Positions 16,811 to 25,994 of a stretch of 64,000 nt of DNA are shown here, one piece after another; the stretch's first letter is position 1; each line of letters begins with the position of its first letter. Origin of the DNA: Pseudonocardia alaniniphila (GTDB lineage Bacteria > Actinomycetota > Actinomycetes > Mycobacteriales > Pseudonocardiaceae); contig NZ_JAKXMK010000030.1 of assembly GCF_022524485.1 (NCBI RefSeq), positions 62,001 to 126,000 of the forward strand, in the 5' to 3' direction. The translations under genes and the position numbers were made by a program. The notes under the pieces are model-generated. The model ran no database searches. It was given only the letters and a program-made list of their open reading frames with translations, and was not told the DNA's origin.

Positions 16811-18031
16811 GTGGAGGCTCGATTGTCCGGTTCCATCCCGCCCGCGCCCTTTTTTCTCACTACCGATCTCGATGAGCGTCATCGGCTGTACGGGGAGCTC
16901 AGCAGGTCCGGCCCGGTGCACCGGGTCGTGCTGCCCCACGGTGAATGGGCGTGGCTTGTCGTCCGCTACGAGCAGGCGCGCGCCGCGCTCACCGATCCGC
17001 GGCTGGCCAAGACCGGACCGCCCTTCGCCGCCGAACTGGATCCGGCCCTGCGCTGCGCCATCAACAGCAACATGCTCAACGTCGATCTGCCCGAGCACGG
17101 CCGGCTGCGGCGGCTGGTGGCCGCCGCGTTCACCCGGCGGCGGGTGGAACGGCTGGCTCCGCGGATCCAGCAGTTGACCGACGAACTGCTGGATCCGCTC
17201 GTGGCACGGGCGGCCGACTCCTCGTTCGATCTCGTCGCGGAGTTCGCCTATCCGCTGCCGGTCGCGGTGATCTGCGAGTTGCTCGGCGTGCCGGAGAGTG
17301 GCAGGGAGAAATTCCGGGAATGGTCGTTCGCCGACGTCAATGCGTCCGTGATCGGGGTGGAGGCGTACGCCGAGGCGGCCACGGCGTTCGTCGAGTACCT
17401 GCGCGACCTCATCGCGCGCAAGCGCCGAGAGCCCGCCGACGATCTGACATCGGCCCTGGTCGGGGCGCGTGACGGCAGCGACTCGCTCACCGAGGACGAG
17501 CTCACCTCGATGATCTACCTGCTGCTGGTGGCCGGGCATGAGACCACGGTCAACCTCATCGCCAACGGCGTGTACATGCTGCTGCGCAGACCGGGGGCGT
17601 GGGCGGTGCTGGGCGCCGAACCGGAGCGTGTGCCCAGCGCGGTGGAGGAACTGCTGCGCATCGACGGGCCGGTGCAGACGAGCACGCTGCGGATCGCCGT
17701 GGAGACCTTCGAGTTCGCCGGTGTCACCATCAAGGAGGGCGACACCGTGCTGGTGGGATTGCTGGCCGCCAACCGCGACACCACCACCCGGCCCGACGCG
17801 GAGGAACTCGACCTGACCCGCTCTCCCAACCAGCACGTCGCGTTCGGTCACGGCATCCATCTCTGCCTCGGGGCACCGCTGGCGCGGCTGGAGGCGCAGG
17901 CGGCGTTCACCGGCCTGCTCGCCCGGTTCCCCGGCCTGCGGACGGCCGTGTCACCGCACGAGATCGTCGCCGAGCCGGGCCTGCTGATGAACGCGTTGCG
18001 CGCGCTTCCGGTCACGACCCGGCCGGCGTGA
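16811..18031 (+). CDS. cytochrome P450 (class I, actinobacterial)
   Basis: A 406-residue soluble P450. The I-helix motif AGHETT has the normal acid-Thr pair, the K-helix ExxR is in EELLRIDG, and the haem-binding loop is FGHGIHLCLGAPLARLE with the Cys ligand. The GTG at 16811 follows AGGA by seven bases and gives the usual length; upstream in-frame ATGs (16760, 16655) would add an unconserved tail. It is divergent from deoR and stands alone between that gene and a terminator. No ferredoxin or reductase gene is near. Substrate unknown. Confidence 0.93.
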   Translation: MEARLSGSIPPAPFFLTTDLDERHRLYGELSRSGPVHRVVLPHGEWAWLVVRYEQARAALTDPRLAKTGPPFAAELDPALRCAINSNMLNVDLPEHGRLRRLVAAAFTRRRVERLAPRIQQLTDELLDPLVARAADSSFDLVAEFAYPLPVAVICELLGVPESGREKFREWSFADVNASVIGVEAYAEAATAFVEYLRDLIARKRREPADDLTSALVGARDGSDSLTEDELTSMIYLLLVAGHETTVNLIANGVYMLLRRPGAWAVLGAEPERVPSAVEELLRIDGPVQTSTLRIAVETFEFAGVTIKEGDTVLVGLLAANRDTTTRPDAEELDLTRSPNQHVAFGHGIHLCLGAPLARLEAQAAFTGLLARFPGLRTAVSPHEIVAEPGLLMNALRALPVTTRPA

Positions 18032-18069
18032 TCACGATGATTTCCGGGCGGGGCCGGAAATCATCGTGA
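18032..18069. terminator. bidirectional terminator, 16-bp perfect stem
   Basis: TCACGATGATTTCCGG (18032-18047) pairs perfectly with 18054-18069, with a 6-nt loop. It starts at the base after the P450 stop and serves both the P450 and the convergent Rieske operon that ends at 18139. Confidence 0.85.
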
Positions 18070-18138
18070 CGTCGACCGATGTGCAGTGAAGCAGAATTCG
18101 CTGAATCGGTAGGAGTTCGGTCCACGCCCGACCGGGAG

Positions 18139-18495
18139 TCACGTCGATGCGCTGTGCCGGCTCCGCCTCCGTTCCGTCTCCGCAAGCCTGTCCCGCAAGC
18201 GCGTGAGCGTGGCGAGCGCCTGTGTCCGGTCGCCGTCGCCGATGTGGTCGTGCGCCTGCCAGAGGAGCTCGAGCCACTCGGGGGCGTCCGTGTCGCCCGC
18301 CTGGGCCGCCATGTCGGCGAGGGTCCAGAGCGCGTCGATCTCCGACTCCCGGTAGGCCAGTTGATCAGCCCGCGGCGAGACCTCAACCTGGTGGATGACC
18401 AGGGCGACCGTGTCGACGTCCAGCGTCTCCACGTCCACGATGTGCCACGGGTCGGCCCCGTTCGTCTCCCCGTTGATCATCGAGCGGACGCTCAT
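18139..18495 (-). CDS. small protein of unknown function, coupled to Rieske oxygenase
   Basis: A 118-residue, acidic, mostly helical soluble protein with no signal peptide or membrane segment; I do not recognise a family. The ATG at 18495 overlaps the Rieske oxygenase stop (ATGA), and it is the last gene before the terminator, so the frame is very probably translated. Its C-terminus is Arg-rich (RLRDRLAETERRRSR). Being coupled to an oxygenase, it could be an accessory or stability factor, but nothing in the sequence proves that. Confidence 0.75.
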   Translation of the reverse strand: MSVRSMINGETNGADPWHIVDVETLDVDTVALVIHQVEVSPRADQLAYRESEIDALWTLADMAAQAGDTDAPEWLELLWQAHDHIGDGDRTQALATLTRLRDRLAETERRRSRHSAST

Positions 18496-19799
18496 CCCGG
18501 CGTCACGCGACCGGGCGTCAGCTCGGACATGTGCTCCGCGAGCACGTCCTCGAACTCGGCGTGCTGCGACACCACGTCGTAGCCCCGGGTACGGAACGCC
18601 CAGGCTTGCTTGGCGAGGGCAGGCTCCACCCCGTCGGCGAGGTCCCTGGCCATCTTGATCAGGCGCCGGCGCATCGCGATGATCGCGATGTCGCTCGTCC
18701 CGAGGTGTTCCTTGCTGCGGTCGAGCACCGGCTCCATCGTCTCGGTCATCGCCCGGTCCTCCTCGGGCGGCGTCCCGAGGATTCCGCTGAACCGCTTGGT
18801 CCGCTGCACGTGTCGGTCGATCTTGAAGTCGTTGTCGCGGTTGAGCGGGGACCGGCGCGTGTCGATCACATACCCGTCGGCGAGCTCCCACGGATGCAGC
18901 GGCTGCCCGTTGTTCCGCCCGTTCGCGATGGCCTCCTCTGCGGAGAGTGCACGGTGCGGGTGCCAGACGAAGGAGAACGACATCGAGTTGTGGTCGTCGA
19001 TCGGGACGACGATGCGCCCGGGGCGCTCGGCCGACCCCGGTGTCTCCGATGTGGACGGCACGAGCCAGTGCGAGAACCGCCAGTAGTAGTCGTCCTCACC
19101 ACCGACTCGCCTGCCGCCGTAGACGAAGCCGTAGTCGGTGCTCTTCACGGTCAGCGACGGCGACCGGTCCTTGGTGACGTACTCGGTGAAGTTCTCGACG
19201 AACCGCGCCCACTTGAGCGTGGTGCCCGGATTGAGCGTGCGGTGCAGGAACGACACATGCGCCGTGTCGATGTCGCCCTCGAGCGTCTGCAACCAGTTGC
19301 ATTCGACGAGGCTCGCGCTGATCACGCGTTGGTTCGCCGGAACGTCGGCCCACTCGTACTCGGGGAACTCCGGCTGCTTGTCCGGGGGCCCCATGTAGGC
19401 CCACACGAGCCCTCCGCGCTCCTGCGTGGGATATCCCGGGGCGCGTACCTTGTCCTTGAAGTTCGAGCGCGCCGGTTCCGACGGGATGTGCAGGCAGCGG
19501 CCCGTCACGTCGAACTTCCAACCGTGGTAGATGCACCGCAGGCCGCCCTCCTCGTTGCGGGCGTAGAACAGGTTGGCCCGCCGGTGGGGGCAGTAGGCGG
19601 ACAGGACGCCGACCTTCCCGTCGGTGTCGCGGAACGCGACCAGATCTTCACCGAGGATCCGGAGCCGGACCGGAGCGCCGTCGGGATCCTCCATGTCCTC
19701 GCTCGCCACGACCGGGAGCCAGAAGCGGCGGAACAGTTCGCCCATCGGGGTCCCCGGCCCGACCTCCGTGATCAGCTTGTTGTCCTCAGGCCGAAGCAT
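18492..19799 (-). CDS. Rieske non-haem iron oxygenase, phthalate 4,5-dioxygenase-like alpha subunit
   Basis: A 435-residue terminal oxygenase. The Rieske 2Fe-2S ligands are in CPHRRANL and CIYHGW (residues about 70-95), and the mononuclear iron site is DTAHVSFLH around residue 180. Length and motif spacing fit the phthalate-dioxygenase/O-demethylase branch, which has a single subunit and takes electrons from a separate FMN/2Fe-2S reductase. No such reductase is encoded in this window. Given the ring-cleavage genes upstream, it could hydroxylate or O-demethylate a methoxylated benzoate, but this is inference. It lies 30 bp after the binding-protein gene. Confidence 0.92.
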   Translation of the reverse strand: MLRPEDNKLITEVGPGTPMGELFRRFWLPVVASEDMEDPDGAPVRLRILGEDLVAFRDTDGKVGVLSAYCPHRRANLFYARNEEGGLRCIYHGWKFDVTGRCLHIPSEPARSNFKDKVRAPGYPTQERGGLVWAYMGPPDKQPEFPEYEWADVPANQRVISASLVECNWLQTLEGDIDTAHVSFLHRTLNPGTTLKWARFVENFTEYVTKDRSPSLTVKSTDYGFVYGGRRVGGEDDYYWRFSHWLVPSTSETPGSAERPGRIVVPIDDHNSMSFSFVWHPHRALSAEEAIANGRNNGQPLHPWELADGYVIDTRRSPLNRDNDFKIDRHVQRTKRFSGILGTPPEEDRAMTETMEPVLDRSKEHLGTSDIAIIAMRRRLIKMARDLADGVEPALAKQAWAFRTRGYDVVSQHAEFEDVLAEHMSELTPGRVTPG

Positions 19800-19829
19800 G
19801 TGCGCGTCCTCCCGTGCCGGTGGCCGGTG

Positions 19830-20939
19830 TCATCGGGACCGCCCGAAGACGGTCTGGAACTGTTCGAGGTACTTCTGCTGACGCTCCAGCTCGGTGTAGT
19901 CGACCGGCCGGGGCGGGGTGACGGCGTCGAGCTCGTCGAGTGGGGGGAAGCCGGGCGGGCCGGGCACGCCGTCACGTACCGGGTACTCGTTCCCCTCCTG
20001 GGAGAGGCAGGTCTGCCCCTCCTCGCTGAGCAGCCAGCTCTCCAGCAACCGGGCCGCGTTGGGGTGCGGGGCGTTCGTGATGACGCCGATGAAATGGCCG
20101 GTGACCGGCGAGGCACCCGTCACGGGGAACACCCACTTCAGGGTGGAGCCCTCGGCGAGAGGCGGTCCCGTCATCTGGTCCAGCCCGCCCATCATCACCG
20201 CATACTCGCCGCTGCGCAGCGCCTCGATGGCCGGCTGAACGCCCTGGATCAGGGCCGGTTCGTTGGCGGCGTAGCGCTCCAGCCACGCGTCGTCGGTGGC
20301 GCCGCCGGTCTGCAGGAGCTCCTGCAGGATGCTGAGTCCGGCCCCGGGGCCCGTCGGGTCCGGCATCACGATCTTGCCCTTGAGCCGGGGGTCGGCCAGG
20401 TCGGTCCAGCTCTTCGGGGCCTCGTCCGGGGAGATCTGGGCCGTGTTGTAGGCGATCCCGGCAACGCGCCTGGTGTCGACGACGAACGCGTGGTCCGGGC
20501 CCCAGGCCTCCTCCGGGATGCCCTGGACGTCCGCGGGTGTGAACGGCGTCAGGATCCCGCTCTTGGTGAGGGCGAGCATCGTCGTGGAACCGGTGCGCAG
20601 GACGTCGCCGACGTTCTGACCGCTGACGTGCTCCTGCTCGAGCCGGGCCTGGGTTTCCCCGACCATGTACTGCGACTCCACGGTGATGCCCGGGAAGCGC
20701 TCCGAGAACCGGTCGTAGCAGGCGTTGCCCTTGATCCCGTAGACGACGACCTTGTCCTCACCCGCGGCCTGCGCCGCGGCGTACAGCTCCTGGACCGGCG
20801 CTCCGACCGCCGACTGCCGGCCCCCTCCCGTGTCTCCTCCTGAACCGCACGCCGCGAGCAGGAGGCCGACTGCCCCCGCCACGGCTGCCAAGAACCAGCG
20901 GGATCGTCGTCGTCCCAGCTTCGTCGCTGCCGACTTCAT
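19830..20939 (-). CDS. ABC transporter substrate-binding lipoprotein (ferric/thiamine/AEP type)
   Basis: A 369-residue receptor with a Tat/Sec-like signal (RRRSRWFLAAVAGAVG) and lipobox LLAAC. The fold is the family 1 binding protein used by Fbp/Afu, thiamine and polyamine systems: KVVVYGIKGNACYDRFSERFPG, TPFTPADVQGIPEEAW and MGGLDQMTGPP. It partners the fused permease and ATPase upstream in the same operon. The neighbours suggest the ligand may be an aromatic or organic acid rather than iron; the sequence alone cannot decide. Confidence 0.88.
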   Translation of the reverse strand: MKSAATKLGRRRSRWFLAAVAGAVGLLLAACGSGGDTGGGRQSAVGAPVQELYAAAQAAGEDKVVVYGIKGNACYDRFSERFPGITVESQYMVGETQARLEQEHVSGQNVGDVLRTGSTTMLALTKSGILTPFTPADVQGIPEEAWGPDHAFVVDTRRVAGIAYNTAQISPDEAPKSWTDLADPRLKGKIVMPDPTGPGAGLSILQELLQTGGATDDAWLERYAANEPALIQGVQPAIEALRSGEYAVMMGGLDQMTGPPLAEGSTLKWVFPVTGASPVTGHFIGVITNAPHPNAARLLESWLLSEEGQTCLSQEGNEYPVRDGVPGPPGFPPLDELDAVTPPRPVDYTELERQQKYLEQFQTVFGRSR

Positions 20940-20982
20940 CGCCGTCTCCTCCGTCGCGCCTTGTCTTCGCCACGAGCTGCGC

Positions 20983-22086
20983 TCAGGCGCCGATCTCCAC
21001 GAGCTCCTCCGGCCGGATGCTGAGGTCCACCTGGTCACCGCTGACCGGGACCGTGCCCTGCGTGGCGGCCCGGACGTCCGCGTCGCGGATCCGTGCAAGG
21101 AGCGCGACCTCGCCCGCTTGCACCTGGATCTCGAGGTCCTCTCCGAGGTAGGTCACCGTGCTGACCCGGGCGCGGAACGACAGCCCGGGTTGAGGCACGC
21201 CCGGGGCGAGCCGGAACGCACCGGCCCGCGCCGCGAGCTCCACGATGCTGCCGGGCGGGCGCACGCTGGTGGTCGCGCACCGGACGAGGGGACCGTCGCC
21301 GCCGAGCCGAACCAGCGCGCCGTCGCGGTCCGAGGCGACCACCTCGGCCGCCACGAGGTTGTCGAACCCGATGAAGTCGGCCACGAACCGGTTGGCCGGG
21401 CAGGTGTAGATCTCCCGCGGAGTGCCGATCTGCTGGACGACACCGGCCTGCATCACCGCGATGCGGTCGGAGAGCGCCATGGCCTCCGTGCGGTCGTGCG
21501 TGACGTAGATCGACGTCGAGCCGAGCGTGTCGTGCAGCCTTCGCACCTCACGGCGCATCTGGGACCGCAGCAGGCTGTCCAGGTTGGACAGCGGCTCGTC
21601 GTAGAGCACCACCTGGGGACGGTTGACCAGCGCACGTGCGAGCGCGACGCGCTGTTGCTGCCCGCCGCTGAGCTTGCTCGGGAGCCGCCCTCCGTACTCG
21701 GCGAGCCCGACCACGTCGAGCATCTCGGCGACCCGGGCCGCCACTGCGGTGCCGTCCAGGCGCGCCCGCCGCAAGGGATAGGCGACGTTGCCGAAAGTGG
21801 TCATGTGGGGCCACAGGGCGTAGCTCTGGAAGACCATCCCCATGTTGCGCTTCTCCGGCGGCACGAACACGCCGCGGGACACCATGGGCTCGCCGTCGAA
21901 GTGGATCTCCCCGCTCGTCGGCCGCTCGAGGCCCGCCACGCAACGCAGGGTCGTGGTCTTCCCGCAGCCGCTCGGCCCCAGGAGGCTGAGGAACTCGCCG
22001 TCCTGGACGGTGAGGTCGAGGTCGTCGACGGCGGCAGCGCCGCTGTCGAACCGCTTGGTGAGTCCGGCGATGTCGATCTGCGCCAC
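20983..22086 (-). CDS. ABC transporter ATP-binding protein (PotA/FbpC type)
   Basis: A 367-residue ATPase with a C-terminal TOBE-like regulatory domain. Walker A GPSGCGKTT, signature KLSGGQQQRVALARAL, Walker B VVLYDEPLSNLD and H-loop VTHD are all intact. The C-terminal third (after about residue 240) carries the extra sensor domain of this family. GTG at 22086 has AAGGAG seven bases upstream and lies directly after the permease stop. It energises the fused permease. Confidence 0.94.
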   Translation of the reverse strand: MAQIDIAGLTKRFDSGAAAVDDLDLTVQDGEFLSLLGPSGCGKTTTLRCVAGLERPTSGEIHFDGEPMVSRGVFVPPEKRNMGMVFQSYALWPHMTTFGNVAYPLRRARLDGTAVAARVAEMLDVVGLAEYGGRLPSKLSGGQQQRVALARALVNRPQVVLYDEPLSNLDSLLRSQMRREVRRLHDTLGSTSIYVTHDRTEAMALSDRIAVMQAGVVQQIGTPREIYTCPANRFVADFIGFDNLVAAEVVASDRDGALVRLGGDGPLVRCATTSVRPPGSIVELAARAGAFRLAPGVPQPGLSFRARVSTVTYLGEDLEIQVQAGEVALLARIRDADVRAATQGTVPVSGDQVDLSIRPEELVEIGA

Positions 22087-22088
22087 AG

Positions 22089-23981
22089 CTAGTCTCCTTC
22101 GGCCGCCGTGCGGAGGGGCACCGCAGGCGACGGCTCCCTGGCCGGCGCAGCGGTCGGAACGGACCCGGCGAGCGGGGACGGTTCGGCTGTCGGGGCAGCG
22201 GTCGCCGCCGGTGCCGGCCGCGCGCGCAGCACGCGGGTGCCGACCGCGCGCACCGCGAGCGCGAGGACCAGCACCGCCGCCATCGCCGCCAGCATGAGCG
22301 TGAAGACGGCGGCCGCTTCGGACGAGCGGCCGGACTCGGTCATCTCCAGCAGCACGACCGGGACCGTCTGGCTTCCCGGTCCGGAGAGGAGCACCGGCAC
22401 CGCCAGCTCGCCGGCCATCACCACACCACAGATCAGCCACCCCGCCAGCAGGCTCGGCAGGATCAGACGCAGGACCACCCCGATCACGGCGCGCAGCCGG
22501 CCCGCCCCGTGCACGCGCGCGGCTTCCTCGAGCTGCTTGTGCACCTGTGCGATCGCCGCGTTGGCCAGCCGCACGGCCACCGGCGTGGCCACGACGATGA
22601 GGCCGAGCATGACCAGCCAGATCGAGGCGAAGAGCGTGCGCAGCCCGGGGACCGAGAGGTACGCCCAGAGCATCCCGAGTCCGAGCACGACACCCGGGAC
22701 CGCCCATGGCAGCCACGTCGCGCCCTCCAGCACCCACCGCAGCTTCGACGTGCCGCGCTGGACGATGTAGGCGATGAGCGTGGCCAGCGCCACCGCGAGG
22801 AACCCGCCGACGACCACGACGAACGCCGTGTTCTGCAGCGCGGAGATGACCCCGGGCTCGCCGAGGACCGTGCGGTAGTGATCGAGGGTGAGCCCGGAGG
22901 ACAGCACGCCGAACACGGACTGGACGGAGCCGAGCACCAGCTGCACCAGCGGGAAGGCCAGGGCCAGGAGCGCGAAGGCGCCGACGGCCGCGGTGCAGAG
23001 GTACTTGCGGGGCCCGAGGTCGAGGAGCTCGATGCGCTGGCCCTTGCCGCCGAGCGTGGTGAAGTCCCGCCTGCCGAGGAACCGCCACATCAGGACGACC
23101 AGGACGACCATGATGGCCATCACCAGCACGGACAACGCGCTCGCCTGGGCGTACGCGGGAGGGAAGTGGTTGCGCAGGTAGTCGTAGATCTGGGTCGAGA
23201 AGACCTCGATACCCGCCGGGGCGCCCAGCAGGAGCGGCACGTCGAACGACTCGAGCCCACGCACGAACCCCATGAGGGCGAGCGCGAGGAGCACCGGCGC
23301 GAGTACCGGCAGCTCGATGCGGAAGAACGTCGCGGTCCTGCTCACGCCCGCCATCAGGGAGGCCTCCCGGAGCGCCGGGTCCAGCGTGCGGAAGACGCCG
23401 AGCATGAGCATGTAGTTGATCGCCGTGATCTTGAGGACGGCGACGGCCACGATGCCGGGCCAGGACCGCACGTCGAGCGGGCCCTCCTCGACGGGGACGA
23501 CCAGCCTCAGGATCTGGTTGAGCAGGCCGGTGCTCGAGTTGCCGAGCATGGCCCAGCTGATCCCGAAGAACAGGAACGGCAGGGTGATCAGCGTGATCAT
23601 CATCGGCGTCACGAACCGGCGTCCCGGCGTGTTCGTCTGAGTGACCACCCAGGCGAAGAAGACGGCGAGGACCAGCGAGATCACCATCACCGAGAACGAG
23701 TAGGCCGTCGAGTTCCAGAGCAGCTCGTAGGTGGCGGGTTCGGTGTAGGCGTCGACGAAGCCCTGTAACGACCACTCGCCGGGGAAACCGGGGGAGGAGG
23801 TCCGGAATGCGCCGACCACGACCATGACGGCCGGGTAGACGAAGAGAACGAGGATCACGAGACCCAGGGCGGCCGCTCCGAGGAAGGCCAGCGGCCGCGC
23901 ACCGCGGCGACGCAGCGCCGGCAACGCGGAGAGGCGGGCACGGTTCGGCGGTCTGGTGGTCACTGGTGTTCCGCCCGGCAT
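22089..23981 (-). CDS. ABC transporter permease, two fused membrane domains (FbpB type)
   Basis: A 630-residue integral membrane protein with about twelve helices in two homologous halves. Each half carries the EAA-loop signature: LREASLMAGVSRTATFFRIE near residue 210 and LEEAARVHGAGRLRAVIGVV near residue 495. Such fused permeases serve ferric-ion, thiamine and aminoethylphosphonate importers. The C-terminal 70 residues are a Pro/Ala-rich tail. ATG at 23981 follows GGAGG; an earlier in-frame ATG at 23996 lies at the ribosome site. First gene of the transporter operon. Confidence 0.93.
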   Translation of the reverse strand: MPGGTPVTTRPPNRARLSALPALRRRGARPLAFLGAAALGLVILVLFVYPAVMVVVGAFRTSSPGFPGEWSLQGFVDAYTEPATYELLWNSTAYSFSVMVISLVLAVFFAWVVTQTNTPGRRFVTPMMITLITLPFLFFGISWAMLGNSSTGLLNQILRLVVPVEEGPLDVRSWPGIVAVAVLKITAINYMLMLGVFRTLDPALREASLMAGVSRTATFFRIELPVLAPVLLALALMGFVRGLESFDVPLLLGAPAGIEVFSTQIYDYLRNHFPPAYAQASALSVLVMAIMVVLVVLMWRFLGRRDFTTLGGKGQRIELLDLGPRKYLCTAAVGAFALLALAFPLVQLVLGSVQSVFGVLSSGLTLDHYRTVLGEPGVISALQNTAFVVVVGGFLAVALATLIAYIVQRGTSKLRWVLEGATWLPWAVPGVVLGLGMLWAYLSVPGLRTLFASIWLVMLGLIVVATPVAVRLANAAIAQVHKQLEEAARVHGAGRLRAVIGVVLRLILPSLLAGWLICGVVMAGELAVPVLLSGPGSQTVPVVLLEMTESGRSSEAAAVFTLMLAAMAAVLVLALAVRAVGTRVLRARPAPAATAAPTAEPSPLAGSVPTAAPAREPSPAVPLRTAAEGD

Positions 23982-24159
23982 GCGGTTCCTCCACATCGAG
24001 GCGCGGCGCAGGATCGTGCGGATCCGGCGTTGCGGGATGAAGGAAACGTATGCGCGGGCGGAACAGTCCCGGGTGGATCGGACCCTGTTTTCCGCTGGCG
24101 CGAATAAGCCGGGTTTCGGGCCTCTCAGCCGGCGTGCGCGTCCCGACGTGCGGAGGGCG

Positions 24160-25050
24160 TCACAGCGAAGCCGCGTCGGCCAGCAGGTCCTCGCCGATCC
24201 GGGAGACGGCTTCCTGGAGCGGGTCGAGCAGCGCGCGGGTGGGCACGGCGCCGATACGTGCGGTGGGCGCGGACACAGCGACCGCCGCGAGGGCCGTGCC
24301 GTCGGGGCGCCGGACCGGCATGGCGACGGCAGTGATTCCGTCCTCCGACTCGCCGACGTTGGTGGCGTAGCCCAGCTCCCGCACCGTCTCCAGTTCGTCG
24401 CTGAGCTCGTTGAGCGTGGCGATGCTCCGCCGGGTCATCGGCAGCAGCCGGTGGCCGGCGAACAGGGCCCGGAGCTTCCGTGGAGGAAGCTCGGCCAGCA
24501 GGGCCTTTCCTCCCGAGACGGTGTGACACGGCAGGACCGTGCCCACCCGGACGATGGTGCGGAGGGGACGCGCACCGCGGACGCCGCTGATGAATCGGCA
24601 GAACAGTCCGTCCAGCACGATCAAGGTGATCGTTTCCTCGACGGATTCCGAGAGCCGTCTGAGGTGCGGGCGCAACCGGACGGAAAGATCGTCTGCGGGC
24701 TGGGCCGCGGTGGTGAGGGCCCAGAAGGCCGGACCGGTCCGATAGGTCCGGGTGTTCACGTCCGCCGTGACGAACCCGCGGTGGGCGAGCGTCGACAGCA
24801 GTCGGTGGGCGGTGGACGGGGCGACGCCGAGCTCGCGGCTGACGTCGGTGACCCGCAGCTGCCGCTGTTCGGGGAGCAGGGCGAGCAGGCGCAGGGCCCG
24901 GTCCACCGACTCGAGCGCGTACGGCGGCAGCACGGCGGATGCGGGTGCTGCGAGATGCTCGTGCGTGGCGCGAGACGCCGTTCGCGAGCGGGGTGGGTGA
25001 TCGAAGGGATCGTGAGCCGTAGTTGCCCGAGGCGGTTCCGTCGCGGTCAT
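24160..25050 (-). CDS. IclR-family transcriptional regulator
   Basis: A 296-residue dimeric regulator: a winged helix (residues about 48-105, with LGVAPSTAHRLLSTLAHRGFV) and the IclR effector domain (CHTVSGGKALLAELPP, GYATNVGESEDGITAVAMPV). An extra 45-residue N-terminal tail is unusual for the family. AAGGAGGAG precedes the ATG at 25050. It stands just upstream of the ferric-type ABC/Rieske operon and 139 bp after a second IclR gene, and probably responds to an aromatic acid. Confidence 0.93.
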   Translation of the reverse strand: MTATEPPRATTAHDPFDHPPRSRTASRATHEHLAAPASAVLPPYALESVDRALRLLALLPEQRQLRVTDVSRELGVAPSTAHRLLSTLAHRGFVTADVNTRTYRTGPAFWALTTAAQPADDLSVRLRPHLRRLSESVEETITLIVLDGLFCRFISGVRGARPLRTIVRVGTVLPCHTVSGGKALLAELPPRKLRALFAGHRLLPMTRRSIATLNELSDELETVRELGYATNVGESEDGITAVAMPVRRPDGTALAAVAVSAPTARIGAVPTRALLDPLQEAVSRIGEDLLADAASL

Positions 25051-25189
25051 CGCTCCTCCTTGAGCAGCACCACACGGGAGGAATCCCGGATCAAGCTACG
25101 GACGGTTTCCTTTCAGCGGCAAGACGCCCCGGATGGTTTCCGCATGGAAGAAAAAAGTCGCGCCGGGCGGTGAGTTCGGCGCGGAGGAA

Positions 25190-25963
25190 TCACGGGCCTG
25201 ACTGCTCGATCAGCCTGTGGACGTCGTCCACCGCAGCGAGAAGCTCGTCGGCGAAACGGCGTTCGGCCGCGTCGTCGGTCATGCGGGTCGACGGAACGGC
25301 GATGTTGAGGGCGGCGATCGGCGTGCCGATCCGGTCCCGCAGGCATGCCCCGACCGCGCTGATGCCGATCTCCGCCTGCTCGCGGTTGATCGCGTACCCG
25401 CGTCGCCTGATCTCCTCGAGCTCGGTCCCGAGCTCGTCGAACGTGCGCAACGAATGCGGGGTCGGAGTCGGCAGGACCAGCTCGGGCAGGTGGTGGGCGA
25501 GCTGCTCCGTCGGCAGCGCGGCGAGGATCGACTTGCCACCGGCGGTGCACGTGGCGGGGAGCAGAACACCGGTGCGGCTGCCGACCCGGACGGTGCGGCG
25601 GCCTTCCGCGCAGTCGATGAACCGCACGCAGCCCCGCTCCAGCACGAGCAGGCTCGCCGTCTCGTGCGTGGCCTCCCTGAGGGCTTCGAGCGCAGGGCGC
25701 GCCACGGTGCGCAGGTCGATGCGACCGATCACCGCGAAGCCGAGCTCGGCGAGCACCGGGCCGGGCCGGTACGGGGTGTTGGGCCGGTCCTGGACGACGA
25801 ACCCGTGCTGCATCAGCGAGGACAGCAGCCGGTGGGCCGTGGAACGGGCGACGCCGAGCGAGTCCGCGGCGTCGGACAGCCGGACCGGTCCGCGTTCGGC
25901 GACGAGTTTGAGCAGGTGGAGGGCGTTGTCCACCGAGGACAGTCGATTGATCGGGTTCGGCAT
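25190..25963 (-). CDS. IclR-family transcriptional regulator
   Basis: A 257-residue IclR protein of standard length. The recognition helix lies in LGVARSTAHRLLSSLMQHGFV and the effector domain has LLPATCTAGGKSILAALPTEQ and GYAINREQAEIGISAVGACL. It follows the RraA-type genes by 31 bp on the same strand, so it is likely the local regulator of the ring-cleavage operon. Weakly similar to the neighbouring IclR; divergence suggests separate effectors rather than recent duplication. Confidence 0.93.
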   Translation of the reverse strand: MPNPINRLSSVDNALHLLKLVAERGPVRLSDAADSLGVARSTAHRLLSSLMQHGFVVQDRPNTPYRPGPVLAELGFAVIGRIDLRTVARPALEALREATHETASLLVLERGCVRFIDCAEGRRTVRVGSRTGVLLPATCTAGGKSILAALPTEQLAHHLPELVLPTPTPHSLRTFDELGTELEEIRRRGYAINREQAEIGISAVGACLRDRIGTPIAALNIAVPSTRMTDDAAERRFADELLAAVDDVHRLIEQSGP

Positions 25964-25994
25964 GACGGGCCTCGACCTCCGGGGCGGTGGGTGG

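Noticed and set aside
18531..20843. A 770-residue plus-strand frame opposite the Rieske oxygenase and binding protein
   Set aside because: Shadow frame caused by high third-position GC; no recognisable motif.
20983..23994. A 1003-residue frame seeming to fuse permease and ATPase
   Set aside because: Its first two thirds are out of frame with the real permease; only the last 367 residues, starting at the GTG at 22086, are a genuine ATPase.
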